Shown here one piece after another: positions 1-15,683 of a stretch of 25,000 nt of DNA. Position 1 is the first letter of the stretch; each line of letters starts with the position of its first letter. A model generated the notes under the pieces. That model was not told the DNA's origin, did not search any database, and saw only the letters and a list, made by a program, of their open reading frames with translations. Source of the DNA: Tubiluchus corallicola (lineage: Eukaryota; Priapulida; Priapulimorpha; Priapulimorphida; Tubiluchidae); assembly GCA_030141605.1 (NCBI GenBank), contig JAQGDQ010001062.1:28422-53421 (forward strand), given 5' to 3'. A program made the position numbers and the translations under genes.

Positions 1-1624
1 GTTCAGTATCATCAGTTCAGTGGGATACACCATCATCAGTTCAGTATCATCAGTTCAGTGGGATACACCATCATCAGTTCAGTATCATCAGTTTAGTGGG
101 ATACACCATCATCAGTTCAGTGGGATACACGATCATCAGTTCAGTATCATCAGTTCAGTATCATCAGTTCAGTGGGATACACCATCATCAGTTCAGTATC
201 ATCAGTTCAGTGGGATACACCATCATCAGTTCAGTATCATCAGTTCAGTGGGATACACCATCATCAGTTCAGTATCATCAGTTCAGTATCATCAGTTCAG
301 TGGGATACACCATCATCAGTTCAGTATCATCAGTTCAGTGGGATACACCATCATCAGTTCAGTGGGATACACGATCATCAGTTCAGTATCATCAGTTCAG
401 TATCATCAGTTCAGTGGGATACACGATCATCAGTTCAGTATCATCAGTTCAGTGGGATATACCATCATCAGTTCAGTATCATCAGTTCAGTGGGTTACAC
501 CATCATCAGTTCAGTATCATCAGTTCAGTGGGATACACCATCATCAGTTCAGCATCATCAGTTCAGTGGGTTACACCATCATCAGTTCAGTATCATCAGT
601 TCAGTGGTATACACGATCATCAGTTCGGTATCATCAGTTCAGTGGGATACACCATCATCAGTTCAGTATCATCAGTTCAGTGTGATACACCATCATCAGT
701 TCAGTATCATCAGTTCAGTGGGATACACCATCATCAGTTCAGTATCATCAGTTCAGTGGGATACACCATCATCAGTTCAGTATCATTAGTTCAGTGGGAT
801 ACACCATCATCAGTTCAGTATCATCAGTTCAGTGGGATACACCATCATCAGTTCAGTATCATCAGTTCAGTGGGATACACCATCATCAGTTCAGTGGGAT
901 ACACGATCATCAGTTCAGTATCATCAGTTCAGTGGGATACACGATCATCAGTTCAGTGGGATATACCATCATCAGTTTAGTATCATCAGTTCAGTGGGAT
1001 ACACCATCATCAGTTCAGTATCATCAGTTCAGTGGGATACACCATCATCAGTTCAGTATCATCAGTTCAGTGGGATACACCATCATCAGTTCAGTATCAT
1101 CAGTTCAGTGGGATACACCATCATCAGTTCAGTGGGATACACCATCATCAGTTCAGTATCATCAGTTCAGTGGGATACACCATCATCAGTTCAGTGGGAT
1201 ACACCATCATCAGTTCAGTATCATCAGTTCAGTGGGATACACCATCATCAGTTCAGTATCATCAGTTCAGTGGGATACACCATCATCAGTTCAGTATCAT
1301 CAGTTCAGTGGGGTACACCATCATCAGTTCAGTATCATCAGTTCAGTGGGATACACCATCATCAGTTCAGTATCATCAGTTCAGTGGGATACACCATCAT
1401 CAGTTCAGTATCATCAGTTCAGTGGGGTACACGATCATCAGTTCAGTATCATCAGTTCAGTGGGATACACCATCATCAGTTCAGTGGTATACACAATCAT
1501 CAGTTCGGTATCATCAGTTCAGTGGGATACACCATCATCAGTTCAGTATCATCAGTTCAGTGGGATACACCATCATCAGTTCAGTATCATCAGTTCAGTG
1601 GGATACACCATCATCAGTTCAGTT
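1..1624. repeat. Minisatellite of alternating 14-bp and 24-bp monomers (about 38-bp period)
   Basis: The sequence is built almost only from a short monomer GTTCAGTATCATCA (14 bp) and a long monomer that begins GTTCAGTGGGATACAC and ends ATCATCA (24 bp). They mostly alternate, giving a 38-bp period, but doublets of either monomer occur (two long at 91-138, two short at 139-166). Point variants such as CACCATC/CACGATC and GGGATAC/GGGTTAC recur along the array. It starts at or before the left edge, so its full length is unknown. No stop codon exists in the + strand consensus in any frame, so long open frames here are a by-product. It ends by running into a dispersed element at about 1621. Confidence 0.97.
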
Positions 1625-1868
1625 GTTTTACGTGGACTTTACTTAATAGTACATTAGTCTGTGCATAGAGTGATTTACTAATAGGATCTTGCTTGAGAAC
1701 AAGAAAAAATGACCTAGGAAAGGTTATAGCTAGTTGGGCTGCGAGGCGTTCTCAAGTGTACACAAATGTGTTGCCTGGTACATTTAACCCAGGAGTGTGC
1801 AAATTATCTGACTAGCCGGGCCACAGGCAGTTTGATCAAGGAGCCAAGCACAGAAAGGCTTAATAACG
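1621..1868 (+). mobile_element. Right part of a dispersed inverted-repeat (MITE-like) element
   Basis: This stretch aligns with the complete element at 21386-21808. Shared blocks include CATTAGTCTGTG, AGAGTGATTTACTA, GGATCTTGCTTG, GGGCTGCGAGGCGTT and CAAGTGTACACAAATG. It ends near 1849-1868 in a degraded form of that element's right terminal repeat (CACAG, GAAAGGCTTA, ATAAC). Between about 1771 and 1848 the two copies differ, so a small replacement or nested insertion is likely. The left end is not visible because the minisatellite occupies that side. It lies in an intron of the upstream CLCA-like gene. No coding capacity is seen, so it would be non-autonomous. Confidence 0.75.
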
Positions 1869-2328
1869 ATTTTTTTGCATCCGACTTGCGTACATCATTA
1901 CTACTACACTCAAGAAACTATTTTAAAAGTTATTAGAATTTATATTACAAAGCATATATTTCTACTTTCAGGACAGATAGTGGTAATTTCATTACAATGC
2001 ATATTAGTAATGTGTATCACACAGTCTGTGTAGTACAGTGACGTTAAGCTACAACCGTCTTGTAAGGGTTAATGGCATCCGATCTAGTAGAAAAAACTAC
2101 CCGCACTATCTTTGGGATCGTGGCACGGACTTCAGCTGGATACACTCAATTAATCGCCCGGGCCGCACTTTCATTAGGTTGACAAATCTCTTCGCAGGCC
2201 GCACAAATTCTCTCGGCGGGCCGCAATTTGCACTCCCCTAATTTAACCTATATCTCATTTTAGAAATTTACGCTTGTACATTTAACCCTTTAAACACGAC
2301 CCGTATTCACGAAATCTGTTCATTTTAG
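1869..2328. other. Intron sequence with a GC-rich GGCCGCA cluster
   Basis: This is the rest of the intron before the first visible CLCA exon. At 2158-2228 three copies of GGCCGCA occur (2161, 2197, 2219) in an otherwise AT-rich setting, which looks like the remains of a repeat. A 67-codon open frame (2038-2241) runs across it but has no recognisable domain and is not called a gene. A pyrimidine-rich stretch ending TTTTAG precedes the exon. Confidence 0.5.
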
Positions 2329-8038
<5,710 letters not shown>

Positions 8039-8324
8039 AAAAAAAAAACTAGTTCGGATATTATATGTAAAAAGTTTAGCCAGTGATATTAGGTCACGCT
8101 TTGCATATTTAAAACCGAGAGTTTAACTTACTATTGGCAGTTTGCATTAATATGATACAGTGAAGTGATGTCAGTAGTAGTTATTATTAAAAAAACTTAT
8201 TCACAACACAGTATTAACTATAGTTGAACAAAACCGTCTATTTGCAGCGCAAAATTTGCTCTCAGTCTCTATAGTTTACACATATTTCACTTAATCTGCA
8301 TATATTATAATTGTAATTTACTGA

Positions 8325-8330
8325 AATAAA
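8325..8330 (+). terminator. Polyadenylation signal of CLCA-like gene 1
   Basis: A canonical AATAAA lies 287 bp after the TAG stop codon, followed within about 15 bases by a T/G-rich stretch (TTTTGGTGTG). This sets the probable transcript end at about 8345 and a 3' UTR of about 300 bp. Confidence 0.7.
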
Positions 8331-8390
8331 GGACTAATTTTGGTGTGATGAACCCTTGCAGCAATCGTTTTGGTGAACAGACTTGTGAAG

Positions 8391-8441
<51 letters not shown>

Positions 8442-8454
8442 CTAGCTAGTTAGC

Positions 8455-8486
<32 letters not shown>

Positions 8487-8499
8487 AGTTAGTTAGTTA
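8391..8499. repeat. TTAG-type tetranucleotide microsatellite
   Basis: About 27 GTTA/GTTAG tetranucleotides with a few GCTA variants near 8440-8456 and one shortened unit. This is a plain microsatellite just downstream of the CLCA-like gene 1 poly(A) site, not a telomeric TTAGGG repeat. Confidence 0.97.
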
Positions 8500-9074
8500 C
8501 AAACGCGTAACAAACGGAATTTTTATCCTTTAAATAACTTCAAAATTTTGTACGAAAGTAATTTGTTGTGTTCATTAACTCAAACATGTTATTAAAGGAT
8601 TGGTTTATAAAATGTTCAGGAATCTAACAATGTACCAAAACGAGTTCCTCACCTTGTATAATCTTTGCTACATATACAAAGCATTTGATTATATGGAAAT
8701 CTACTCCATCAACCAGCTTCGACTTTTAAACGATGGACTGAACATCTCATACGTGATGCTGCTATTCTACAATGAGCAAAGATTCGTAGCAAAGATGCAA
8801 AGCATCGAAAGACAATTGTGTATTAATCTTCGTGAGACAGTATTGCTTAGGCGTTCGGTCTGACTCTTTCATTTTATGGTTTATACTGTTCATTTCAACT
8901 TTTACAAAATCCTTCACTGTTACATATGATAGTATACATTGATGTTCTCTTGCGTTCTACTAATTTTAAAACCTTGTTCAACGTGATATCATTTGGTTAT
9001 AAGTAAATATGTAGTAGACCAATTATTCTTATTTTTACATTCTCTGGTCCAAAGTCGAAAGATATACATTATAC

Positions 9075-9396
9075 AGTAGACGCCGCTTAATAGACTCACT
9101 TTGGTACCGACGTGTTTTGAGCCAATTAACCGACTGAACCTATTAACCGATGGATGTAGTATTACAGATATAGATACAGTCATCAGCTTACTACGCACCG
9201 CAAAGGTTTTTAATGAATTTTAGAAACGAATTAATGCCTAAATTCCTTTGTGCAGTTAAAAATTGGAAAAAATGTTTTAAAATATTAATTTATATAAGTG
9301 AATTAGCAATAAATTAAAAAGTATACTTTCCTAAATCACAGACTTTTCTAAGCGATTGAGTGTATTAAACGTGAGTCTATTAGGCGGCACCTTGTT
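9075..9396. mobile_element. Pogo/Tigger-like MITE candidate
   Basis: GCCGCTTAATAGACTCAC (9082-9099) and its inverse GTGAGTCTATTAGGCGGC (9371-9388) form terminal repeats with 17 of 18 matches. The left end reads ACAGTAGACGCC followed by CCAATTAACCGA and CTATTAACCGATGG, a style familiar from pogo/Tigger-group ends (CAGT start, repeated TTAACCGA). About 320 bp and no coding frame, so non-autonomous. The outermost bases of the right end are degraded, so no TA duplication can be confirmed. Confidence 0.6.
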
Positions 9397-9400
9397 GCAT

Positions 9401-9470
9401 TGTTTCTGAGTCATATTGCTTTTGAGTCATATTGTTTCAGAGTTATATTGTTTCTGAGTCATATTGTTAA
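9401..9470. repeat. Short tandem repeat, about four units of TTTCTGAGTCATATTG
   Basis: Four imperfect copies of a 16-18-bp unit (GAGTCATATTG core; the third copy has GAGTTATATTG) lie just beyond the pogo-like element. Confidence 0.85.
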
Positions 9471-10239
9471 ACAGACGTTAAATACTGTGTGGAAATACCA
9501 ACGCCATTAGCCATCCAGGAACAGGTGAAAATTATGCATAGTCAAGCAGTCTAGATATTTTAAAAGAAGCAAATGTATCATGGGAACGTAAATTATAATA
9601 GAGCAAAAATCTGAATGCAAAATCAACTATTTATAAATTGATCCAGAGTCTTCAGGCCACTCCCTGAGAAAAATACGATGAACCAAAATGAAGTAAAGCA
9701 AAACAAAATTTAAAAATGATTCGTTTGATTCTTTTTTCACACTTATTACAAACTTTAGTTACGTAATACGTTTAGCTAAGTTTACAAACTTATTTTATAT
9801 AAAATATCTTTTACAAACTTTTCTTATTAAAAGTAATAAAAATAGGCGTTTAGGCAAACAAGCACCACATGCTAAACAGCACGGAAACTATGCGCGTTAG
9901 CATAACTTTACATGTTTACAGAACGGTACAAGTTTTTTTCTTGTATACATAGAAACTTTATGAGCCAAAGTCAAATTTATAATGCGAAATTTTGAGAACA
10001 TTTTCCACCAAAATGCAAATGTAAAGAAAACACAACGGGTCTGTTATAGTACTATACATGTCAGCAGTTTCATGTAAAAGCAAATTTGAGTTATTTGACC
10101 AACAATACAATGACGACAACACTTGTTCCAAAACTGCGTGAAGATTGAGTCGTCTCCTCATGGCTGGAGTCGTTTTTTTCTTGTCGTTTACAGGTAATGA
10201 TGTTTCATATACACATTTTTTAGTTATTTTATAGTTTCG

Positions 10240-10547
10240 AATTGTGATTAGTTTAAACTCTAAATTACAATGGTGTATGATATATACTGTGTTTCAATGC
10301 ACATTAAATTTTGCCGTCTAATAACACGAGTCGTTTAAGACACGAGTAAAAAAATTAGTTGTAAAAACCTTATAATTGGATTGTGTAAAAGTCTGTTTCT
10401 TCTCTATTTTATGTGGGAAAAAATCCTTAGTTATTAGTAAAGTGGCCTCGGCATATTCACATTACTGTTTTGACATAGAATTGCAAGTAAAAGGTCATTA
10501 AACTAAGGTATTAAATTCGGATGTTTTTTTAAATCGTAGGCCTAATT
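10240..10547 (+). repeat. Direct duplication, copy A (left of the LINE)
   Basis: Starts AATTGTGATTAGTTTAAACT and ends near GGCCTAATT. It aligns along its length with 15684-15972, with shared blocks such as CTGTGTTTCAATGCAC, AAAGTGGCCTCGGCATATTC and AAGTAAAAGGTCATTAAACT. Copy A is slightly longer, with small indels. It is too long and too diverged for a LINE target-site duplication, so it was probably an older tandem duplication in the upstream region of CLCA-like gene 2. Confidence 0.9.
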
Positions 10548-10561
10548 AGTTTAGTTTAAAC
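10544..10561. repeat. Probable LINE target-site duplication, 3' side
   Basis: AATTAGTTTAGTTTAAAC closely matches AATTGTGATTAGTTTAAAC at 15684-15702 on the other side of the LINE; the last 11 bases (TTAGTTTAAAC) are identical. This fits a target-site duplication of about 18 bp made when the LINE entered the junction between the two tandem copies. Confidence 0.6.
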
Positions 10562-10789
10562 ATAATTTATTTAGGATTGGATCAGACAGTTTGTACAACA
10601 TGATTTAGGATCCTCACCACAGCAGACTTTATACACTATTTACAAGAACATTTACAGTAAGAATAAACTATAACTACCCAGGCTGACAGGCTTTACTACA
10701 AGATTACATTAGGCATTAGTAGCAAATGACGGTTAGAAAATATTAATGTACGAATATTTAAGACTGATGCATTTCATATCAGATAGAAA
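10562..10789 (-). other. LINE 3' untranslated region
   Basis: About 228 bp after the ORF2 stop, ending on the - strand in AATCCTAAATAAATTAT. There is no long poly(A) or clear terminal microsatellite, so the precise end depends on the flanking duplication. Confidence 0.55.
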
Positions 10790-13700
10790 CTACTGGAAGC
10801 GTTTAGTACGTAATATAAAGTCATGTATACATTGGAATATTTTACAGTTAGTAACATAGTTAAATTCATCTTTACCGAATAATAACAACGTCAACAGATC
10901 ATTAGTTCCTAAGGCAGCTATATTAAGGTTTTCAGGCAGAAGTATTTCATTTAGTTTATCAAACAAAACAACCCTAGTTTGTTGATACAATGGGCAGTGC
11001 AACAAAAAGTGTTCAATTCGAAATCCACAGTTACAATTCGGCAGTATTTGATGACCGTTATTATCTCTACAGCCTTTAGAGAAAAGGTCATAGTTTAGCT
11101 GAGAAAATCCGATTCTCATGCGCGTATGATGCACTGATATTGGAGGTTTACCAAATGAAAAATGTTTCTTACGCAACGAAAAACTTAAATGAGATTTGAG
11201 CTCTTGTTTGAATTGTGAAATGGATGTAATTTCACGAATGTTCTGTGGTAAGTTGTTCCACATGTTAATGGTCGATACGAAAAACGATTTTTCACAGCTA
11301 ACAGAACGGCAATTAAAATTTCTGTATTTAGGACCACTGTGTATATAATAGGGGGTAATTTCGTTTACCTTTGGCGGCAGAATTGCACTTAAATAGAGGG
11401 GCACTAAGTCATTGATTATTTTGAAAAAAAGACATAGGCGATGATAATGGAAGCGTGTCACTAATTTAGTGAAGCCGCTATCAGACAAGATACTTGCAGG
11501 GGAAGATCGAAACATAGCGCCAGAACAGAGTCTAGCAGCAGTTAGCTGAATATTTTCTAACCAACGCATACTGTTTTCACTGCATCCTGACCATACTACG
11601 TTACCATATTCGATGGCAGGGAGAATAGTCGTAATGAATAATCGTTCCCGCGTAGCTCTGGGCATATTAACTGACACGCGTCGAAAGTTGTTTAGCTTTA
11701 GATTTGCTTTGTCTACCATTTTTGAGACGTGATAGTTCCAGTTCAGGTCAGATGTAAGATAAATACCTAAATGTTTGTGAACATTTACAGTTTTCAGTGG
11801 AGTATTAGATAAATTGTAAGAGTAGGATATTGAGGAGCATTGGATTTACGGGAGAAAAGCATGACTTCGGTCTTATTAGGATTAAATTTAACCAACCAAC
11901 GTTTTGCCCAGTTTTCAATTATACTGAGATCTGCCTTTAAGCGATTTGCTGATGTATGTGGGTTATCCTTAAACGAATCCATTAAAACCGTATCGTCTGC
12001 AAAAAGGCGAATATCAGACTGAATGTCTTCTGTTATATCATTAACATACACTAAAAATAGAAGGGGACCTAAGATAGAACCTTGGGGGACGCCAGATAAA
12101 AGTGACCTCGCATCAGATGTATTACCGTTTAGCGTTACTCTTTGTGTTCGGTTTCGAAGGTAAGATGATAGCCAAGACAGAAGTTGGCCACTTAATCCAT
12201 ACTGAATATCAAGCCTACATGCCACACCTTATCAAAAGCTTTACTGATGTCCAGAAAAACAAACGCTACAGATTTCAGCACCGTCGTCTAAACTTGTATA
12301 CAAATTGTGAACGATTGAAACTAGCTGGTTGATTGTGCTATCGTTTGATTTGAACCCCGAGTTCTTTTCCGTCAAAAAGTTATTATCAATAGCAAAGTAG
12401 TTATACATCTGATTAAAGACAACGCGTTCTAGAATCTTGGACATACATGAAAGTAGCGCCACGGGTCTGTAGTTCGAAACAAGCTGTCTATCTCCACCTT
12501 TGTGTATGGGGCAGACATTTGCAACTTTCCACAAGCTAGGAAAATGACCTGACTGTAATGAGAATTTAAACAATCGGGTTAATGGGCTTGATAATGAGTC
12601 TGCACAAAGCTTAAGTACTTTGCTGCTTATTCCATCAGGACCTACAGATTTGCTCGTATTGACGTTATTTAATAGTGTTTTCACTAAGTCTTCGTGTACA
12701 GTAATGTGAGACATGTATGTATCAGTCTTCGATACGAATCTGGGTAATGAAGCATTTGAAATGTTCAAACGGCACTGCTGGGCAAAGTAATTGTTAAATG
12801 CATTGCACTTGGAAATCGCATCACTTATGACAACACCAGCTTCATCTATAATGGGAGGAATAAAATAGTCACACGTATTTTTGTAAAAACTTTTAGTAAT
12901 TTCCCATCAGACATTAGGGCATGTTTCAGGATTCAATAGCTTCTCGTTCAGTTTGTCTGAATAGTCACGTTTGGCTTTTTTAACAGCATTGTTGTACTTA
13001 TTTCTAATAGTAGTATAGGACTGCCACGAAGCATTCGTCCTGTTTAATTTATAATTTCTGTGCGCCTTTTCTTTTTGTACTCTAAGCTTTCGAACGTGAC
13101 CATTCATCCAAGGCTTATCGCGTGGGCGTATTGTTACAATTTGATTAGGCACACAAGAATCAATCATTTGCACTAGATTGTCAACAAATAATTGAAAAAC
13201 AACATCAACAGAGATTCATTTGAAAACACAGCCTCCCAATTTGCAGCAGAGATTTGTTGATTTAATGCTGGCCAATCTGCTAAATTATAATTATATACCT
13301 TTCTTTTGAAAGTATGACGTACTCAAATTTGACACAAATTTTCCCAAAAATAGGGTTATGGTCGCATGTAGGAATTGTGGAGAGCACACCGTAGTTAGTA
13401 AATAATCTAGATAAGTCTGTGATAATCAAATCCAGTACAGACTTTGACGTACTAGTTACTCGAGTGGGATCAGTAATTAACTGGAACAATTGATTTTGTA
13501 CAACAAAATTATTTAATTTAGGGCCCATTGGATTTTCGTTTAGCTCTGCCTGGTCCCAGGCCTTACATTTGGCGTTAAAGTCGCTAACAAATACAATGCT
13601 ATAGGGGTGCTTAGGTTGAGAGGTTAGTAGGTTATTGTAAGATTCATCTAGTGCTGCAACAAATCGATCTTCACCTGCTGCATCTTGGGATGGGGACCTA

Positions 13701-14197
13701 TAACAAATGCACATATAGAGTGTATTATCCTTTAAACTGATCTCTATCCACACAAATTCAAACAGATTCTGTGGTAACAACTCAGTCCGTGTTTTAAAAT
13801 GTATGTGATTGGCCACATAAAATGCTACTCCACCACCATTTCTGTCCCGATCTTTTCTGACTGGATCTTGGAAACCGGAAAGACGAATTTCATCATTTGC
13901 TATGGACTGATCTAGCCATGTTTCTGTCAGAACGATGACATCATAATTGTTGGTGTTAGCGACTAACTGCAACTCGTCCAACTTAAAGGATTCGTTGTTC
14001 GCTAGGAGGCTTTGTACGTTGGAGTGATAGAAAGAAAAAAACTTTTTGTTTGTACGATTGTTATTAGTGTTTCCGTAACTGTTCACGTTGTGAATATTAT
14101 TGAATGTTGCTAGAAGGAGTTTTATTAGAATCTCTCGTGGATAACGCTTCTTTATATTTCGAGCACTCCCTGTACCACGCCTCGTGCGCGCCACCAC
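10790..14197 (-). pseudogene. LINE ORF2, endonuclease-reverse transcriptase, broken by frameshifts and a stop
   Basis: The element's nicking endonuclease and reverse transcriptase. The first block (14197-13280) is an APE-type endonuclease with TETWLD, YRSPSQD, SDFNA (usually GDFNA) and CDHNPIFG. The RT blocks (13173-11794) show SVGPDGISS, NYRPVALLS, a shifted FLDISKAFDKVW, SGVPQGSILGPLLF and the catalytic FADDTVL. The last block (from about 11830 to 10790) has HLGIYLTSD, EYGNVVW, and CNCGF followed by EHFLLHC. Reading frame changes near 13300-13190, 12300, 12215 and 11830, and an in-frame TGA near 12905, break it. No ATG is evident at the ORF2 start; the open frame reaches back over the ORF1 stop codon, so reinitiation is possible in intact relatives. 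Confidence 0.85.
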
Positions 14198-15398
14198 AGT
14201 TTGAACATTTTACACGTTCATTGCTACAATTGCTGGTTTTATGACTAGATGAACATTTTCCACAGACAGTTTTAGATTTGCACCATTTTGCTACATGATT
14301 ATATTTGTAGCAGTTGAAGCACTGTACTGGTTTGTTAGCGACTATAAACTTCTCGACGTGACAGTACATATTACCAATGGGAATGCCATCAAAGATAGCA
14401 GTTTCTAAATCATCAGCTGAATTAAAATATACTTTAGCTAGGGGAAGCACCGTTCCATCTTTTTTCTTGAACCTGTCCACTTTCACGTCAGTGTAATGTT
14501 TACTAATCTCATCTAATAGTTCATCATCGGTCAAGCTTAGGTCGCAGTCTCGTAGTAAGCCAATGGTATTTTGTAGAGGCGATCTAGCTGAAGTCTCTGT
14601 GCCCAGGTGCGAAGGCAGCCAGTTATCTATCATTAACTTTGCTTCTTCTTTGTGCTTAAGTTGCACTTGTATCATACCTTTAGCTGTCTTTCTGATGTTG
14701 TCAAACTGCGTTAGAGGGAAGTGGTGGGATAATTGTTTTTTGATGGAGAGGTTTGATTTAACAATTTCTTTATCTTTTACATTGCTGATTATTACAGTAC
14801 GAGACGGATCATAAATGGTTTTGGTTAATTTCACTTTGTCGTCAGACTTGTTTTCTGTTGACAGCTTGGCACTATTCTCGGGTCTAGGCATCGATACTAT
14901 ATCACTCCACAATGGTTTTGAGCTGCAGCTCATTTTATTGTCTAGAGCTTCAAGTTTATCACTCAACTGGCTAATTCTAGTTTCAAAATCGGACTGACAG
15001 ACAGTTTGCTTTCCGGACAGAATATTCAGGACCTCAGTTACTTGATTTCTGTCGTTGCATAATTTAATCAAATTGATGGCTGCGGTTTTTAAATCAGCTA
15101 TAATTTTGTCTTCAGGCCTTGCACTGTTTTCTTTGTTTTCTGTTTCAGTGAAGTATAAGCTAGTGTCCGAAGTAACTGTAGCCTTACTGTCTAAGGAAAT
15201 ACATGTTAAGTCACTGACAGAATTTCGCCTATTGTTCTCATCTAGATGATTGTTCTCGCATTTGCTGCAGACAACAGTGCAGAGTCTTGCAAGAGGTACT
15301 GGTGATTTAGCAGACCTGCAAAACTCACAACTTTTTCTTTCTCTAGCTTGTTTGCTAGAATCGGTCGATTGACTACTAATTGGGTCTTTGCGACTCAT
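14097..15398 (-). CDS. LINE ORF1 protein (gag-like, zinc-knuckle RNA-binding), intact
   Basis: 433 codons from a true ATG to TAA. ORF1 proteins bind the element RNA and form the retrotransposition particle. The N terminus has a Cys-rich segment (CEFCRSAKS, then CTVVCSKC, about residues 24-48) that may be a PHD-like or other zinc-binding fold. The middle has a Leu-rich, coiled-coil-like stretch (about 130-165), then two RRM-like segments starting RTVIISNVKD and IGLLRDCDLSLTDDEL. Near the C terminus are three CCHC knuckles (about residues 360-412): CFNCYKYNHVAKWC, CGKCSSSHKTSNC and CSNCGGAHEAWYREC. The 3' end overlaps the ORF2 frame by about 100 bp. ORF1 is unbroken although ORF2 is decayed. 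Confidence 0.85.
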   Translation of the reverse strand: MSRKDPISSQSTDSSKQARERKSCEFCRSAKSPVPLARLCTVVCSKCENNHLDENNRRNSVSDLTCISLDSKATVTSDTSLYFTETENKENSARPEDKIIADLKTAAINLIKLCNDRNQVTEVLNILSGKQTVCQSDFETRISQLSDKLEALDNKMSCSSKPLWSDIVSMPRPENSAKLSTENKSDDKVKLTKTIYDPSRTVIISNVKDKEIVKSNLSIKKQLSHHFPLTQFDNIRKTAKGMIQVQLKHKEEAKLMIDNWLPSHLGTETSARSPLQNTIGLLRDCDLSLTDDELLDEISKHYTDVKVDRFKKKDGTVLPLAKVYFNSADDLETAIFDGIPIGNMYCHVEKFIVANKPVQCFNCYKYNHVAKWCKSKTVCGKCSSSHKTSNCSNERVKCSNCGGAHEAWYRECSKYKEALSTRDSNKTPSSNIQ

Positions 15399-15683
15399 TG
15401 TTCAGGCAAATCACAACGATTATTGCCACCACCCCAATGGGCGCCAAAATAGCTCAACATTAGCGATTGCTACACTTATTTTGTCGTTTTTTACGTTTTC
15501 TCCAAAAACTTTCAACAGCACGAAAAGGATATTATCATAAACGAAAAGTATATATATTCACACACGTTTTAGTATGAATGACTTCACAGCATAACCAGTA
15601 TAACAGCCACAAATTTCAAGAAATCTGCAAGAGCAATTAGCACAACTAGGTTACAATCTTGCGCATGCGCAATAAAAATGCCC
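15399..15683 (-). other. LINE 5' untranslated region
   Basis: About 285 bp between the ORF1 ATG and the inferred element end, with no open frame of note. It carries the NRF1-like palindrome at its outer end. Confidence 0.6.
15659..15672 (-). promoter_or_regulatory. NRF1-type palindrome at the LINE 5' end
   Basis: TTGCGCATGCGCAA contains TGCGCATGCGCA, which fits the NRF1 consensus YGCGCAYGCGCR. It sits about 12 bp inside the inferred 5' end of the LINE, where internal promoters of LINEs lie. The motif is seen; promoter activity is inference. Confidence 0.45.

Larger units (their letters stand above)
8500..10239. other. Intergenic region between the two CLCA-like genes (left part)
   Basis: AT-rich. 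An 87-codon open frame at 8600-8863 has no recognisable domain and no splice or promoter support. It also contains an inverted-repeat element (9075-9396) and a short tandem repeat (9401-9470), listed separately. Confidence 0.5.
10562..15683 (-). mobile_element. Non-LTR retrotransposon (LINE), CR1/Jockey-like group, near full length
   Basis: A two-ORF element on the - strand, about 5.1 kb. It has a 5' UTR of about 285 bp (15683-15399), ORF1 with zinc knuckles (15398-14097), ORF2 with an APE-type endonuclease and reverse transcriptase (about 14197-10790), and a 3' UTR of about 230 bp. No RNase H domain, LTRs or long poly(A) are seen; the 3' end is AT-rich. The domain order and the C-terminal C-C-H-C-like motif fit the CR1/Jockey group. 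The boundaries come from the flanking duplicated AATT...TTAGTTTAAAC strings. ORF2 frameshifts show that this copy no longer encodes a complete polymerase. Confidence 0.85.

Noticed and set aside
20-1668. Several overlapping open frames of 200-290 codons rich in HHQFS and ISSV
   Set aside because: All three + frames are open because the 38-bp unit has no stop codon; the peptides are frame images of the minisatellite with no splice, promoter or codon evidence.
2038-2241. 67-codon open frame in the GGCCGCA cluster
   Set aside because: No recognisable domain; overlaps probable repeat debris in an intron.
8391-8499. Telomere-like repeat
   Set aside because: The unit is TTAG, not TTAGGG, and it is internal beside a gene.
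8600-8863. 87-codon open frame between the CLCA genes
   Set aside because: No recognised domain, no intron or promoter signals, and of a length expected by chance in AT-rich DNA.
10160-10194. ATG followed by a short hydrophobic stretch (MAGVVFFLSFT) and a donor-like ACAG|GTAATG, possible signal-peptide exon of CLCA-like gene 2
   Set aside because: Joining it to the acceptor at 16495 gives an early stop, and the exon at 16571 already supplies a full signal peptide; a noncoding first exon cannot be excluded.
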